Positions 41,800 through 51,110 of a stretch of DNA of 64,000 bases are shown here, in pieces (position 1 is the first letter of the stretch; every line of letters begins with the position of its first letter). The translations under genes and the position numbers were made by a program. The notes beneath the pieces are model-generated. The model worked only from the letters and a program-made list of their open reading frames with translations. It made no database searches and was not told the DNA's origin. This DNA comes from Micavibrio sp. UBA6929 (GTDB lineage: Bacteria; Pseudomonadota; Alphaproteobacteria; Micavibrionales; Micavibrionaceae), in NCBI GenBank assembly GCA_002448815.1, contig DKAJ01000001.1, forward strand, positions 1-64,000, read 5' to 3'.

Positions 41800-41935
41800 A
41801 GGGCTGAAACCCTTACTTATAGGGCATTATACGCCCGAAATATGAAGAAAATATTAATTTTACATAAAAATACTTGCCTAAAGTGTAAAGATTATGTTAA
41901 AACGTAATCACAATAAAGAGGCAAAGGGCAGTAAA

Positions 41936-42184
41936 ATGTATAACTTCAGATCTATCGCAATGTTTTTCGCAATGTGCGCCGTATTTGCAGGTATGGCACC
42001 GTTAATGAGCGATGCAGACGGCCAAAGCTTTGGCTGGATGAAAGAAGGCTATATCATTGCCCAAGCTGAAAAGCAGTCCGTAACCGAGGTCAAACTTGCA
42101 CTAGGCACCGCGCAAGATGTTGCGCTTATCGAGCCTGCCGCAGGTGATCAGCAAGATACGTCAGTTCTGCAAAACTGGCGCTAA
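41936..42184 (+). CDS. Small exported protein, unknown
   Basis: An 82-residue product begins with a signal-like segment (IAMFFAMCAVFAGMAPLM) and has a short acidic mature part. No family is recognised. ATG 41936 follows AAAGGG; an upstream ATG at 41894 lacks a ribosome-binding site. A strong terminator follows. Confidence 0.5.
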   Translation: MYNFRSIAMFFAMCAVFAGMAPLMSDADGQSFGWMKEGYIIAQAEKQSVTEVKLALGTAQDVALIEPAAGDQQDTSVLQNWR

Positions 42185-42224
42185 TAGACGTTTTCTCCCA
42201 TATTATAAGCGTTTCAAATTTAAG

Positions 42225-42258
42225 AAAAGCGTACCATGTCAAAGTGGTACGCTTTTTC
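42225..42258. terminator. Bidirectional rho-independent terminator
   Basis: A 12-bp perfect stem (42225-42236 with 42245-42256) has A-rich and T-rich flanks. It separates the small exported protein gene from dapE, which ends on the opposite strand. Confidence 0.88.
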
Positions 42259-42278
42259 TTTGCCGTAAAACGCTGCGC

Positions 42279-43424
42279 CTACAGAAATGTTTTTTCTAGG
42301 ATTTTGATATAAACCTGCGTCAGGTCGCGCAATGTTTGGACATCGGCGTTTTCATCGATCTGGTGAATCGTTTCGTTAACCGGCCCACATTCAATCACGG
42401 GGCAGTATTGTGTGATGAAACGTGCATCTGATGTGCCGCCAGTGGTGGTGTAGGCTGGCGTTTTGCCAGTGACCTCAGTGACGGCGTTTTGAACGCATTG
42501 CGTCCAATCGCTCGGCTCGGTTAGGAAGCTTGACGCGTTGCTGGAAAATTCAATGCTGTATTGCGTATCAATGCTATCAAGAATGTCGCGAATTTTGCTG
42601 GAAAGCGTGTCTGCAGTCCATTTGTCGCTGAAGCGTACATTAAACGTTGCGATGCCTTGCCCAGGAATAACATTGGTTGCGGTATTACCAACATCGATGG
42701 TTGAGAACTCTAAATTGGTCGGATCAAAATACGCGCTGCCTTGATCAAACTCATATTCCGATAAAGTGCTGATCATGCGGGCCAGCGTTGGTAGAGGATT
42801 GTTCGCAAGCTTCTGGTAGGCAACGTGACCTTGCTTGCCTGTGACGGTTAAAATGCCGTTCAGTGACCCGCGCCGGCCAATTTTAATCTCTTGGCCTAAA
42901 TGATCAGGGTTCGTAGGCTCGCCAACCAGCGCCATGTCGGGGCAAAGGCTGTTCTCTTTCATCCATTCAAGAACTTTGGTCGTGCCATTAATGGCAGGGC
43001 CTTCTTCATCGCCAGTAATCAGAAGGGAAATGGTCCCTTTTTTAGGCGCGCCATGCTGCGTGATATAGGATGCGGCTGCGGCAACGAAGGCTGCTACTGC
43101 GCCCTTCATATCTGATGCACCGCGCCCGTAAAGTTTGCCATCATCTGCAATTGTGGGGGTGAAAGGGCCGTATGTCCATACGCTTTCATCGCCTGCAGGA
43201 ACAACGTCAGTGTGCCCTGCAAAGCATAAATGAGGCCCATCGCCTGACCCGATATGTGCGAATAAGTTCTCAACGCGCTCTGCGCCCTGACCAAAGGGAA
43301 GGTGATTGCAGGCAAAGCCTAAATCACCCAAATGACGCGCCAGAAGTGTCTGTGCGCCAGCATCCTTTGGCGTAACCGACGGGCATGCAATTAGATCTTT
43401 GGTAAGGTCAATAACGTCAATCAT
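42279..43424 (-). CDS. dapE: Succinyl-diaminopimelate desuccinylase
   Basis: The M20 metallopeptidase motifs are present: LCFAGHTDVVPAG (zinc His), GRGASDMKGAVAA (bridging Asp) and ITGDEEGPA (catalytic Glu). The late TTGGTSDARF loop is typical of DapE. It removes succinate from N-succinyl-LL-diaminopimelate in lysine and peptidoglycan synthesis. It is three bases after dapD in one operon. Confidence 0.94.
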   Translation of the reverse strand: MIDVIDLTKDLIACPSVTPKDAGAQTLLARHLGDLGFACNHLPFGQGAERVENLFAHIGSGDGPHLCFAGHTDVVPAGDESVWTYGPFTPTIADDGKLYGRGASDMKGAVAAFVAAAASYITQHGAPKKGTISLLITGDEEGPAINGTTKVLEWMKENSLCPDMALVGEPTNPDHLGQEIKIGRRGSLNGILTVTGKQGHVAYQKLANNPLPTLARMISTLSEYEFDQGSAYFDPTNLEFSTIDVGNTATNVIPGQGIATFNVRFSDKWTADTLSSKIRDILDSIDTQYSIEFSSNASSFLTEPSDWTQCVQNAVTEVTGKTPAYTTTGGTSDARFITQYCPVIECGPVNETIHQIDENADVQTLRDLTQVYIKILEKTFL

Positions 43425-43427
43425 TAC

Positions 43428-44291
43428 TTAGTCACGAAGCAAATCGTTAATACCTGTCTTTGAGCGTGTCTTTTCATCAACGCGTTTCACAATCACCGCG
43501 CATGATAGGTTAGGACCAGGTTCGCCATTTGGAAGCGGCTTACCAGGCAATGTGCCAGGAACAACAACCGAATAAGCAGGAACGCGGCCTTGGAAAATTT
43601 CGCCTGTTGTGCGGTCGATAATTTTTGTCGAAGCGCCAAGGAAGACGCCCATTGAGATTACTGCGCCTTCTTCAACGACAAAGCCTTCTGCGACCTCTGA
43701 ACGTGCGCCGATAAAGACGTTGTCTTCGATGATAACAGGGCCAGCTTGCAATGGCTCTAAAACGCCGCCAATGCCGACACCGCCCGAGATATGACAGTTC
43801 TTACCAATCTGCGCGCATGATCCAACAGTCGACCATGTATCGATCATGGTGCCTTCGTCAACGAACGCACCAAGGTTAATAAAACTTGGCATTAAAACAA
43901 CGCCCGGCGCGATATACGCAGATTTACGGACAACACAATTTGGCACGGCGCGAAAACCTGCGTCAGCAAAGTCTTTCTCGCTCCAGCCTTTGAATTTGCT
44001 GTCGACTTTATCGTACCAGCCGCCGTTATCTGCGCCGCCGCTAATTTGACGCATATCTTGCAGGCGGAAGCCTAGCAATACGGCTTTTTTAAGCCACTGA
44101 TTAACGTGCCAGCCATTGTCGTCTTTCTCGGCGATGCGTGCTTTGCCGCTGTCCAGCATAGCAAGAGCAGTTTCAACCGCGTCGCGGTGTGCGCCAGTCG
44201 TGGCGGCAGAAAGTGTGTCGCGCGCATCCCATGCGGCCTCCACAGCATTTTCTAAATCTGTTGATGGTGTTTGAACAGCGCTCAATGTCAT
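43428..44291 (-). CDS. dapD: Tetrahydrodipicolinate N-succinyltransferase
   Basis: The N-terminal helical region is followed by left-handed beta-helix hexapeptide repeats (VLMPSFINLGAFVDEGTMID, VGIGGVLEPLQAGPVIIED) and a C-terminal VVVPGTLPG segment. It succinylates tetrahydrodipicolinate with succinyl-CoA, the step before DapC/DapE. Length of 287 residues is slightly longer than E. coli DapD. It is first in the dapD-dapE pair. Confidence 0.94.
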   Translation of the reverse strand: MTLSAVQTPSTDLENAVEAAWDARDTLSAATTGAHRDAVETALAMLDSGKARIAEKDDNGWHVNQWLKKAVLLGFRLQDMRQISGGADNGGWYDKVDSKFKGWSEKDFADAGFRAVPNCVVRKSAYIAPGVVLMPSFINLGAFVDEGTMIDTWSTVGSCAQIGKNCHISGGVGIGGVLEPLQAGPVIIEDNVFIGARSEVAEGFVVEEGAVISMGVFLGASTKIIDRTTGEIFQGRVPAYSVVVPGTLPGKPLPNGEPGPNLSCAVIVKRVDEKTRSKTGINDLLRD

Positions 44292-44339
44292 GGCTTTAAA
44301 TCTCCGGCGTTAAACAGGTCTAAATGATTGCGGGCAAGT

Positions 44340-45002
44340 CTAGTCATCCAAACGCATCAAAGCAAGGGAGAAGATTCGAAAATCTTCGGGTGACAGGTGA
44401 TCGCGATAAGGGCGGTACAACATAATTGTACGTTTATAGTTTCCTTCGCGGAAGGATTGTGACGCCTCAGAACATGCGGCTTGCATATCTTGTTTGTAGG
44501 TCTGGTAAATATTACGATTTAAAACTTCGCGCTGATATTGAAGGGCTTGCTCTAAAAATTTGGCGGGCGGGTTGAGAAGGCGCTCTAGGTTCTTTTCGAT
44601 TGTCAGGCCTGTTTTGCGAATGGCCTGGCGAATGTCTGTTTCGTTTGTAAAAAGTTGCGAGGCTCTGGCTGCCGGGCTTCTATTATCTTTTAGTGAAAAG
44701 AAATGCGTTAAATCTTCGTATGAAAAGCGATATTTCTGGTCGTAAGTAATGTGGCAATCAAGTGAAAAGTCTATATCGCCATAATTGATTTCGATCATAC
44801 GGCGCGCTGTTTCATAGCGAAAAGTCGCATAAAAGGGAAATTTAACACTGCCAAGGTCTTTTGGGGCGGGCGTAATGATCATGCGGCCACGCTCGTATCT
44901 GGCCATGCCAGACACCACATCAAAATTGTGATGGTCTTGTAAAAAGCCGAAAGAGGCGGGTGTTTGTTCAAAAAAGCCAGTAAGAAGCTCTTTTGTGTCC
45001 AT
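44340..45002 (-). CDS. Unknown soluble protein
   Basis: This 220-residue protein has an N-terminal beta-rich half (MIITPAPKDLGSVKFPFYAT) and a helical C-terminal half with basic segments. No domain is recognised. It is divergent from the FemAB-like gene. Confidence 0.5.
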   Translation of the reverse strand: MDTKELLTGFFEQTPASFGFLQDHHNFDVVSGMARYERGRMIITPAPKDLGSVKFPFYATFRYETARRMIEINYGDIDFSLDCHITYDQKYRFSYEDLTHFFSLKDNRSPAARASQLFTNETDIRQAIRKTGLTIEKNLERLLNPPAKFLEQALQYQREVLNRNIYQTYKQDMQAACSEASQSFREGNYKRTIMLYRPYRDHLSPEDFRIFSLALMRLDD

Positions 45003-45050
45003 GGTTTAGGCTATCCTTTATTGCGCGTGTATGGTTATTATTATGCCATA

Positions 45051-45998
45051 ATGCAAGTCACGATCAAATGGAATATATTATCTTTAGGCGAATGGTCTTC
45101 ATATTTTTCAAATATAAGGCGAAGTAACCTGCTGCAAGATTACAGCTATGCCAAGGCGGTTGCGCCATTATATGGGCAGCGGCCTAAATGGGGATTGATC
45201 CAAATTGATGGGAAGCCCGCTGGTCTGTGTCAGGTTATGGAAGCCTCAGTGCTATGGGGAGCAGTCCATGCCGTGATGCTTGATCGCGGTCCATTATGGT
45301 TTGATGGGTATGGCGATCAAGATCATATTCTTGCCTTTGCCGCCGAAATGCAGCGACTTTACCCGCGCAGGCTAGGACGCAAAAGGCGCTTTTTGCCAGA
45401 GTGCGCAGGCAGTGATGTATTCACGCAAGCAATGAGTGAAGCGGGCTGGGCGCGGCAGGGGGATGACCTATATAAAACATTATGGATTGATGTGACGCAG
45501 GATCAGGAAGCCTTGCGCGCGGCGCTAAGGAAGTCGTGGCGACAATCACTGGTGAAGGCGGAAAAGTCAGCGATGAGCATATCGTGGGATGTGACACCTG
45601 AATTAGTGGGTTTGAATTTAAAACGATACGAAATGGATAAGATTGACAAAGGTTACTCTGGGCCAGATGTAAAGGTTTTAAGGTCTTTGTGTAGCGTTTA
45701 CGCGGCCGAGAAAAAAATACTGCTGGCGACAGCTTTTCTGGACAAAAAACCTATAGCTGGTATCCTTATATTATGTCACGGCAGTAGCGCGACATATCAA
45801 ATGGGATGGTCCGATCAAAAGGGACGTCACGTTTGTGCGCATCATCGTTTGCTGTGGGAGGCAACACTTAAGCTCAAAGCCACGGGCTTTTCGGATTTTG
45901 ATCTCGGGGGGATAAATGACACGGACGCAAAAACGGTTAAAACTTTTAAATCAGGTATGGGCGCTCAGGCCGCGCAATTGGCTGGCATGTACGGCTAG
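45051..45998 (+). CDS. FemAB-like acyltransferase (GNAT fold)
   Basis: The protein (315 residues from ATG 45051) resembles the peptidoglycan-bridge/FemAB and BioF2-like GNAT group. RSNLLQDYSYAKAVAPLYGQ near the N-terminus, WRQSLVKAEKS in the middle and a C-terminal FDLGGINDTDAKTVKTFKSGMG match the FemAB C-terminal substrate region. It would transfer an aminoacyl or acyl group to an amine; the substrate is unknown. Confidence 0.68.
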   Translation: MQVTIKWNILSLGEWSSYFSNIRRSNLLQDYSYAKAVAPLYGQRPKWGLIQIDGKPAGLCQVMEASVLWGAVHAVMLDRGPLWFDGYGDQDHILAFAAEMQRLYPRRLGRKRRFLPECAGSDVFTQAMSEAGWARQGDDLYKTLWIDVTQDQEALRAALRKSWRQSLVKAEKSAMSISWDVTPELVGLNLKRYEMDKIDKGYSGPDVKVLRSLCSVYAAEKKILLATAFLDKKPIAGILILCHGSSATYQMGWSDQKGRHVCAHHRLLWEATLKLKATGFSDFDLGGINDTDAKTVKTFKSGMGAQAAQLAGMYG

Positions 45999-46842
45999 TA
46001 TGACACTGGGGCTGATGGCACTTTCGCTGCCCTCTCAGGCGCAGCCCTTAGGCGGCAAACAGGAAATGGTCTACGAGGTCTATGCCGGCGGCATCCACGC
46101 GGTGCAGGCAACCCTTGTCATGGATCTCAGTGAAAAGGGGCGCTATGACCTAAGTCTTTCGGCAAAGACGCGCGGCCTTCTGGGGAAACTTGCCCCATGG
46201 CACGGCACGTTTGAAAGCAATGGCTGGCGCCTTGGGAATGCCAGTTTTACGCCGCAATTGCATCGCTCGACCACGACGTGGCGCGAAGAGGAAGAAGTTA
46301 AATCATACAACTATGCCAAGGATGGGTCGTTTAAAAGCCTTGTGATCAAAGACTTTAATAAAAAGCCGCGCACAGAAACGCCTGACGCCGCGCTTACAGA
46401 TCAAACGCAGGACGTCTTTACCGCAACGCTGGAAACTTTGTCGCAGGTTGCGCTGGGGCAGGGATGTGGCCATAGTGCGGACATCTTTGATGGCAAGCGG
46501 CGCTTTGCGCAGAATTTTGTGCCTAAAACCGAAGAAACGCTGCACCAAAGCCGTTATAATATCTATGAAGGCGCCTCAACCGTATGTACGGTCGAAATTG
46601 AGCCCAAAGGCGGCGCATGGCATAAAAAGCCGCGCGGATGGATGTCTATTCAAGAGCAAGGGCGCGAAAAAGGCATGATGCCAACGGTTTGGATGGCGCA
46701 AATTACGCCGAATATGCCTGCGGTGCCGATCAAGATTCTAGTGAAGACAAACTACGGTGCGCTCTTTATGCATTTGGCGCAATATAACGGCGGCGGTGAA
46801 TTTCTTGTCGCGGAAAAGCGTGTAACAACCGAGGAAGATTAA
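45916..46842 (+). CDS. DUF3108 exported protein
   Basis: A long basic n-region leads to a hydrophobic signal (WLACTASMTLGLMALSL) cut near SQA. The mature part matches DUF3108, with YEVYAGGIHAVQATLVMDLS and LVKTNYGALFMHLAQY. DUF3108 proteins are predicted periplasmic lipocalin-like proteins. ATG 45916 has an excellent GGGGGGA but lies 83 bp inside the FemAB-like gene; ATG 46000 would give a signal without basic residues and looks less likely. Confidence 0.78.
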   Translation: MTRTQKRLKLLNQVWALRPRNWLACTASMTLGLMALSLPSQAQPLGGKQEMVYEVYAGGIHAVQATLVMDLSEKGRYDLSLSAKTRGLLGKLAPWHGTFESNGWRLGNASFTPQLHRSTTTWREEEEVKSYNYAKDGSFKSLVIKDFNKKPRTETPDAALTDQTQDVFTATLETLSQVALGQGCGHSADIFDGKRRFAQNFVPKTEETLHQSRYNIYEGASTVCTVEIEPKGGAWHKKPRGWMSIQEQGREKGMMPTVWMAQITPNMPAVPIKILVKTNYGALFMHLAQYNGGGEFLVAEKRVTTEED

Positions 46843-46870
46843 AGAAAGCGGTTGCCTGCCGTGCCCTGCA

Positions 46871-48280
46871 GTGACTATAAAATTAATCATGAGATTTGAT
46901 CACGAAAATACAAAACGTAAATATCCGCTGGCTATTGTTATTTTGGCCGCAGGTATGGGCACGCGCATGAAATCAAACTTGCCAAAGGTCATGCACCCCT
47001 TGGCAGGCAAGCCGATGATAAACTGGCTGATTGATACGGCGGAAGGTTTGAATCCAGAAAAAATATTGGTCGTTGTCGGTCCCGATATGCCCGAGCTTGA
47101 GGCCACCATCGCGCCGCACCAACCTGTGATCCAACAAGTGCGCAACGGCACAGGCGGCGCGCTGCAGTGTGCGATGCCATTCTTGGATGGCTTTAAAGGC
47201 AATGTCTTGGTGTTGCTGGGTGATACGCCGTTGCTCAGTCAGGATACCCTACAACACTTGATCGATGTACGTAATGTTGATGCAATGACAGGTGTATCTG
47301 TCTTGGGTGCAACAATGGAGAACCCAACGGGGTATGGCCGGTTGATTGAAAAATCTGATGGCACGCTGCGCCACATCGTCGAGGAAAAAGACGCCAGCGA
47401 TAAAGAGCGCGCGGTTAAAAAGGTTAACACGGGCGCATTTTGTATTGATGCGCTGCGCCTGCCGAAATGGCTGGGTAAGATTGATAACAACAATGCCCAA
47501 GGTGAGTTTTATATTACGGACTTGCCGTATATCGCGGCAGAAGATGGCTTTTATACGCGCATCGCCATGGCGCATAACACCGCCGAAACCCAAGGGTGCA
47601 ATACGCGCAGCGATTTAGCCGCGCTGGAAGGTGAGCTGCAAAAGAAATTGCGCAAGAACATTATGGATCAAGGCGTTCAGATGCTTGATCCCTCAACGGT
47701 TTATGTACATTACGATACGGTTGTTGAGCCCGGCACGTTGATCGAACCCAATGTTTTCCTTGGCCCAGATGTGACGATTAAGGCGGGATGCCATATTAAG
47801 GCCTTTTGCCATTTCGAAGGCGTTGTGATTCATGAAAATGTGACCATTGGCCCATTTGCCCGCCTGCGCCCAGGGACTGTTCTGGAAGAAAATGTGCGCA
47901 TTGGTAACTTCGTCGAAGTGAAGAAATCAAAAATTGGCGCGCGCAGTAAAGTCAATCACCTTGGCTATGTCGGGGATTGCGACATGGGCGAGGATGTGAA
48001 TTTCTCTGCAGGTGCCATTACGGTGAATTATGATGGTTTTGAAAAGCATCAAACGGTGATCGGGAATAACGTCATTGTGGGGTCAAATTCGAATTTGATT
48101 GCCCCCATTTCTATTGATGATGGTGCGTTCATTGCGGCGGGCTCTACGATTACCGAAGATGTTCCAACAGATGCGCTGTCAATCTCGCGGGATTCAGGGA
48201 AAATTCGCGAAGGATGGGCCGCTGAATATCGCCGCCGTAAGGCCGCCATCGCCAAGAAAATCACCAATAAGAAAAAATAA
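46871..48280 (+). CDS. glmU: Bifunctional UDP-GlcNAc pyrophosphorylase / GlcN-1-P acetyltransferase
   Basis: The N-terminal domain has LAAGMGTRMKSNLPKVMHPL and QVRNGTGGALQCAMPFL for uridylyl transfer. From about residue 260 a left-handed beta-helix (VEPGTLIEPNVFLGPDVTI, GNFVEVKKSKIGARSKVNHL) carries acetyltransferase activity. It makes UDP-N-acetylglucosamine for peptidoglycan and LPS. The GTG at 46871 or ATG 46889 may start it; both lie before the conserved domain. Confidence 0.95.
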   Translation: MTIKLIMRFDHENTKRKYPLAIVILAAGMGTRMKSNLPKVMHPLAGKPMINWLIDTAEGLNPEKILVVVGPDMPELEATIAPHQPVIQQVRNGTGGALQCAMPFLDGFKGNVLVLLGDTPLLSQDTLQHLIDVRNVDAMTGVSVLGATMENPTGYGRLIEKSDGTLRHIVEEKDASDKERAVKKVNTGAFCIDALRLPKWLGKIDNNNAQGEFYITDLPYIAAEDGFYTRIAMAHNTAETQGCNTRSDLAALEGELQKKLRKNIMDQGVQMLDPSTVYVHYDTVVEPGTLIEPNVFLGPDVTIKAGCHIKAFCHFEGVVIHENVTIGPFARLRPGTVLEENVRIGNFVEVKKSKIGARSKVNHLGYVGDCDMGEDVNFSAGAITVNYDGFEKHQTVIGNNVIVGSNSNLIAPISIDDGAFIAAGSTITEDVPTDALSISRDSGKIREGWAAEYRRRKAAIAKKITNKKK

Positions 48281-48373
48281 CGCATAAAAAGTTTGCGCTT
48301 TTACAAAAACAGGCGTATAGCCCCTTTCTTACAAAGCAATTGAATATCCAAACATGTAAGAGGGGTGCTAAAT

Positions 48374-48667
48374 ATGCTTTATCCAGGAAACTTTTTGCGG
48401 CGCGATCTTGCGTTAACATTCTTTAAGGCGCAGTTGCCAAAAGAACCACAAAAACAGCAATACTCATCACACCATATTTTAGGGCGCGTATGGCGCGAAG
48501 TTCGCGGTCAAAGAAGGGCCGAGAGCAACGACATAGCAAACATGCTAATGCCAGATGATGCACCTAAGATGTTCGCCGATATCGAGCGTGAAATCGCAAT
48601 GGGCGCGCACATCGAAGCGCAGCAAGCACATGACCTTGCCGCCGCATATTATGGTGACCCAGTATAG
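48374..48667 (+). CDS. Small unknown protein
   Basis: The 97-residue basic N-terminal and acidic C-terminal protein has no recognised domain. AGAGGGG precedes ATG 48374 with about nine bases spacing. It converges with metE, whose stop is nine bases away. Confidence 0.45.
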   Translation: MLYPGNFLRRDLALTFFKAQLPKEPQKQQYSSHHILGRVWREVRGQRRAESNDIANMLMPDDAPKMFADIEREIAMGAHIEAQQAHDLAAAYYGDPV

Positions 48668-48675
48668 GTTTGCAA

Positions 48676-51045
48676 TCAGGACGTTTGGCGCATGTGATGC
48701 GCGGCGGCAACCATGTTTTTTAAGGCTGGTTTGACCTCGTCCCATCCGCGCGTTTTTAATCCGCAATCAGGGTTAACCCATAACTGATCAGGGCTAAGGA
48801 CATCTTTAGCCTTGGTGAGCAGTGCAATGATTTCCTCTGTCGCGGGAACGCGCGGGGAGTGGATGTCGTAAACGCCTGGCCCAATTTGGTTCGGGTATTG
48901 GTACGTAGCAAAGGCTTGCAATAGCTCCATCTGTGATCTGGATGTCTCGATCGAGATGACATCCGCATCAAGCGCGCCGATAGAACTGATGACGTCGTTA
49001 AACTCCGAGTAACACATGTGCGTGTGAATCTGTGTCTTATCCTGCACCCCGCATGAGCTGAGGCGGAAGTTGCTGACGGCGTTATCCAGATAGGCTTGCC
49101 AATCATCTTTGCGCAGGGGCAGTCCTTCACGGAAGGCTGCCTCATCAATTTGAATGGCTTTGATCCCCGCTGCCTCAAGGTCAATGACTTCGTCGCGTAT
49201 CGCCAGCGCAATTTGCGTTGCTGTGGTGCTGCGCGGTTGGTCATCACGGACAAATGACCACTGTAAAATAGTGATCGGCCCTGTGAGCATGCCTTTCATT
49301 GTCTTTTCGGTCTGGGATTGTGCGTATGTTGCCCATTCAACCGTCATGGGTTTAGGACGCGACACATCACCATAAACGATGGGCGGCTTAACGCAGCGTG
49401 AGCCATAAGACTGCACCCATCCATGCTCGGTAAAGGTAAAGCCAGAGAGTTGTTCGCCGAAATATTCAACCATGTCGTTGCGTTCAGGCTCGCCGTGGAC
49501 AAACACGTCCAGACCAGCTTCTTCCTGATAGGCAATGACTTTGCGGATTTCCTCTTGCATGGCTTCTTTGTAGAGAGCTTCAGGCATACGTCCCTTTTTG
49601 AAATCCGAGCGTATCTTACGGATGCCTTGTGTTTGCGGGAATGATCCGATTGTGGTGGTGGGAAAGGCCGGCAAATTTAAGGCGGCCTTTTGCGCTGCGT
49701 GGCGTTGAGGGAACGGTGATTGGCGCTGTTGCATGTCAGGGGTGATTGCCGCCATGCGCTCTTGCACGGCTTCATTATGAATGCGATCGGAATTGCGGCG
49801 GTCTTCTTGCACGGCGTCGCTGGCCTTAAGGTCAGATGCGATGGAACGGCGGCCGAAGTTTGCGCCTTGCGTAAGCAGCGCAATTTCCTTAACCTTTTGC
49901 GTTGCAAAGGCCATCCATGATTTAATCTGCTGGTCGAGGTGAACCTCGGTATCTAAATCAACTGGTGTATGCAAAAGCGAACAACTTGGCGCAATAAAAA
50001 CGCGCTCTGTCCCAAGGGCGGCAATGGCTTTTTCAATTTTATCCATTGATGCGCTAAGGTCGTTTTTCCAGATGTTTCGGCCATCGACAAGACCTAGTGA
50101 CAAGGTCTTATGTTCGCCAATCTTGGCGAGCGCCTCATCAAGTTGTGCCTCTGGATCGTTGGCAGATGTGTTGGCTTGCCCCGCGCCGCGGCACAAATCA
50201 ATATGCAAGGCATCAACCGTATCATCAGGCAAGCCATAAAACAGATCGGCATTATCACGCACACCGTCAAAGTAAGTGGTCACAAGTATTTTAAGACCTT
50301 CGGGGCGCTTTAGGCCGCTATAAACGGCTTCGATAACGCTGCGCCCGATGGGGCATAGATCAAGTGAAAAGATGGGGTCGTCTAATTGCACCCATTCAGC
50401 GCCTAAATCGGCAAGTTCTTGTAAAATTTCATTGTAAACAGGGATGAGGCTTTCGGCAAAAGCCTTGTGATCAAATCCGTCATAGCGTGCCTTGCCTAAA
50501 AAGGTGAATGTCGCAGGGCTGACCAGCACAGGGCGTGCATCAAATCCTTGATTTTTGGCTTCGGTAAATTCCGCAAAGAGAACGTTTGATGACAGTTTCG
50601 GTACCATGCCTTGCTCAAATTCAGGAACGATATAATGGTAATTCGTATCAAACCATTTTGTCATCTCCATTGCGGTGACATTGGTTGTTTTTGGCGCTGT
50701 GTCTTCTGCGCCTTGGTCATTATTGTCACTACCGCGTTTTGCGCCGCGTGCCATCGCAAAATATGTATCAAGCGTGACGCGCTCTCCATCCCAGTTATAG
50801 CGTTCAGGAATAAGGCCTAGTAGACAGGTTAAATCTAAAATGTGGTCATAAAGTGAAAAATCCGCAGTCGGAATGTGGTCAAGGCTTTCGCTGCGCTGCA
50901 TCGACCAGTGCCTGCGGCGCAGGATGCGGCATGTCGCCTCAAGCTCGTTATAATGCAGGTCGCCGTGCCAAAAGGATTCGACCGAACGCTTTAATTCGCG
51001 TTCAATGCCGATACGTGGAAATCCTAGATTTGTTGCATAGACCAT
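48676..51045 (-). CDS. metE: Cobalamin-independent methionine synthase
   Basis: The two barrels of MetE are complete. The C-terminal catalytic zinc ligands are visible in IHTHMCYSEF and in VNPDCGLKTR, and FPTTTIGSFPQT opens the second barrel. It methylates homocysteine from methyltetrahydrofolate-polyglutamate. At 789 residues it is slightly longer than E. coli MetE because of an insert near residues 95-115. The 65 bp upstream to pyk are too short for a SAM riboswitch and none is seen. Confidence 0.95.
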   Translation of the reverse strand: MVYATNLGFPRIGIERELKRSVESFWHGDLHYNELEATCRILRRRHWSMQRSESLDHIPTADFSLYDHILDLTCLLGLIPERYNWDGERVTLDTYFAMARGAKRGSDNNDQGAEDTAPKTTNVTAMEMTKWFDTNYHYIVPEFEQGMVPKLSSNVLFAEFTEAKNQGFDARPVLVSPATFTFLGKARYDGFDHKAFAESLIPVYNEILQELADLGAEWVQLDDPIFSLDLCPIGRSVIEAVYSGLKRPEGLKILVTTYFDGVRDNADLFYGLPDDTVDALHIDLCRGAGQANTSANDPEAQLDEALAKIGEHKTLSLGLVDGRNIWKNDLSASMDKIEKAIAALGTERVFIAPSCSLLHTPVDLDTEVHLDQQIKSWMAFATQKVKEIALLTQGANFGRRSIASDLKASDAVQEDRRNSDRIHNEAVQERMAAITPDMQQRQSPFPQRHAAQKAALNLPAFPTTTIGSFPQTQGIRKIRSDFKKGRMPEALYKEAMQEEIRKVIAYQEEAGLDVFVHGEPERNDMVEYFGEQLSGFTFTEHGWVQSYGSRCVKPPIVYGDVSRPKPMTVEWATYAQSQTEKTMKGMLTGPITILQWSFVRDDQPRSTTATQIALAIRDEVIDLEAAGIKAIQIDEAAFREGLPLRKDDWQAYLDNAVSNFRLSSCGVQDKTQIHTHMCYSEFNDVISSIGALDADVISIETSRSQMELLQAFATYQYPNQIGPGVYDIHSPRVPATEEIIALLTKAKDVLSPDQLWVNPDCGLKTRGWDEVKPALKNMVAAAHHMRQTS

Positions 51046-51110
51046 TATGTACTGTCTCCCTTAGGTGTTGAGGTAAATAGTGTGAATTCGGCGCTGTGTT
51101 GTCAAATGAA

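Noticed and set aside
51046..51110. A methionine or SAM riboswitch before metE.
   Set aside because: Only 65 bp separate metE and pyk and no SAM-box sequence or structure is present.
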